A stretch of DNA of 13,370 nt, from positions 1 to 13,370 of the forward strand of contig JACQQR010000245.1 in the NCBI GenBank assembly GCA_016206875.1, read 5' to 3'. Position 1 is the stretch's first letter, and each line of letters starts with the position of its first letter. Below, in pieces: positions 12,890-13,370 of the stretch. The notes under the pieces are model-generated. The model ran no database searches and had not been told where the DNA came from. It saw only the letters and a program-made list of their open reading frames with translations. The translations under genes and the position numbers were made by a program. Source of the DNA: Candidatus Omnitrophota bacterium (GTDB lineage: Bacteria; Omnitrophota; Omnitrophia; Omnitrophales; JACROU01).

Positions 12890-13370
12890 AGCCATTGGTT
12901 ATATTTTTTCGCATTTGCCGGTTACCTGGGGGCTTGCCGTTGCCCGCACGGTGGGATGGCTCATGGCGTTGACGGGTATTCGGGCCTCACAGGCCTATGC
13001 CAACATTAAGTTTGCTTTTCCGGGGCGTTTCCGGCCGGGCGAGATTCGGGCTATTATTCGTTCGAATTACATGAGTATGTGCCAAAATCTCGTGGAGATG
13101 TTTCATTTTCCCCGGATGACGCGCGAGACGGCGGAAAAGTATGTACACATCCCGGAAGTGGAGCGCTATTTTGCTTGCAAACGCTCGGGTGAGGGCACGG
13201 CGCTTCTCACGGCGCATTTCGGCAATTGGGAATATTTGAACATTCGCACCTGTTTTTTGGGCATGCCCATTTTTGTGATTGTCAACGAGCAGCGATTTCC
13301 GCGTTTGAACGCCTATTTAACGCGTTTGCGCGAGTCGCACGGTTCCCGGATGGTTTGCCGCGGGGGCGCC
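12858..13370 (+). CDS. Lipid A biosynthesis acyltransferase, 3'-truncated by the window edge
   Basis: The frame is open from ATG at 12858 to the last base, 171 codons. It resembles the LpxL/HtrB family, which adds a secondary acyl chain to lipid A from acyl-ACP. The HX4(D/E) catalytic motif is seen as HFGNWE (H120, E125), preceded by ALLTA and followed by IFVIVNEQRFPRLNAYLTRLRESHGSRMV, the usual acceptor-side sequence. A membrane-associated N-terminus (WLVKAIGYIFSHLPV, then LAVARTVGWLMALTGI) fits the family. It overlaps lpxK by 32 bases; GGAG at 12842-12845 is a possible though distant binding site. LpxL and LpxM types cannot be separated from this fragment, and the C-terminal half is outside the window. 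Confidence 0.88.
   Translation, partial: MIDFIACWLVKAIGYIFSHLPVTWGLAVARTVGWLMALTGIRASQAYANIKFAFPGRFRPGEIRAIIRSNYMSMCQNLVEMFHFPRMTRETAEKYVHIPEVERYFACKRSGEGTALLTAHFGNWEYLNIRTCFLGMPIFVIVNEQRFPRLNAYLTRLRESHGSRMVCRGGA

Overview
The window is a gene-dense bacterial chromosome segment, with every supported gene on the + strand. The organism makes lipopolysaccharide (waaA, lpxK and an lpxL/htrB-type acyltransferase), so it has a Gram-negative envelope. It also processes type IV prepilins or pseudopilins (pilD) and makes its own chorismate. I see no insertion sequence, phage, tRNA, rRNA or CRISPR array. The taxon cannot be fixed by eye. The gene mix, medium GC and repeat-filled spacers would fit an uncultivated PVC-type lineage such as Candidatus Omnitrophota, but that is inference at low to moderate confidence.

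Layout. (1) Positions 1-4665 hold shikimate-pathway genes: aroE (5' end outside the window), aroC, aroK and aroB, with the prepilin peptidase gene pilD between aroE and aroC. (2) Positions 4666-7554 are looser: a possible 35-41 residue membrane peptide, dprA, an RDD-family membrane protein, an unrecognised helical protein, and a solitary thiS behind its own candidate promoter. (3) Positions 7614-10547 carry topA and xerC. (4) Positions 10525-13370 are a tightly overlapping lipid A / inner-core series: waaA, lpxK and lpxL-like (3' end outside the window).

The most distinctive feature is in the spacers. Three of them (pilD-aroC, aroC-aroK, aroB-dprA) hold elements with one architecture and unrelated sequences. 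Each has a G-rich tandem array of 7-bp units starting at a TAG stop codon, then exactly five A's, a short core, and a C-rich array, also of 7-bp period, that is the imperfect reverse complement of the first. Other spacers hold related palindromic structures: a 16-bp perfect hairpin after dprA, eight GTGACWGTCAC-type palindromes after the RDD gene, two hairpins between aroK and aroB, and an 8-bp-unit inverted repeat before topA. The overlapped downstream operon (topA-xerC-waaA-lpxK-lpxL) has none between its genes. This looks like a class of stop-codon-abutting, self-complementary intergenic elements that renew their sequence while keeping their form, and it is the best candidate here for something undescribed.

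Functionally, AroB, AroE, AroK and AroC are four of the seven steps to chorismate (steps 2, 4, 5 and 7). DprA, TopA and XerC act on DNA (uptake/recombination, supercoiling, dimer resolution). LpxK, WaaA and the LpxL-like enzyme act in sequence on the lipid A precursor at the inner membrane.
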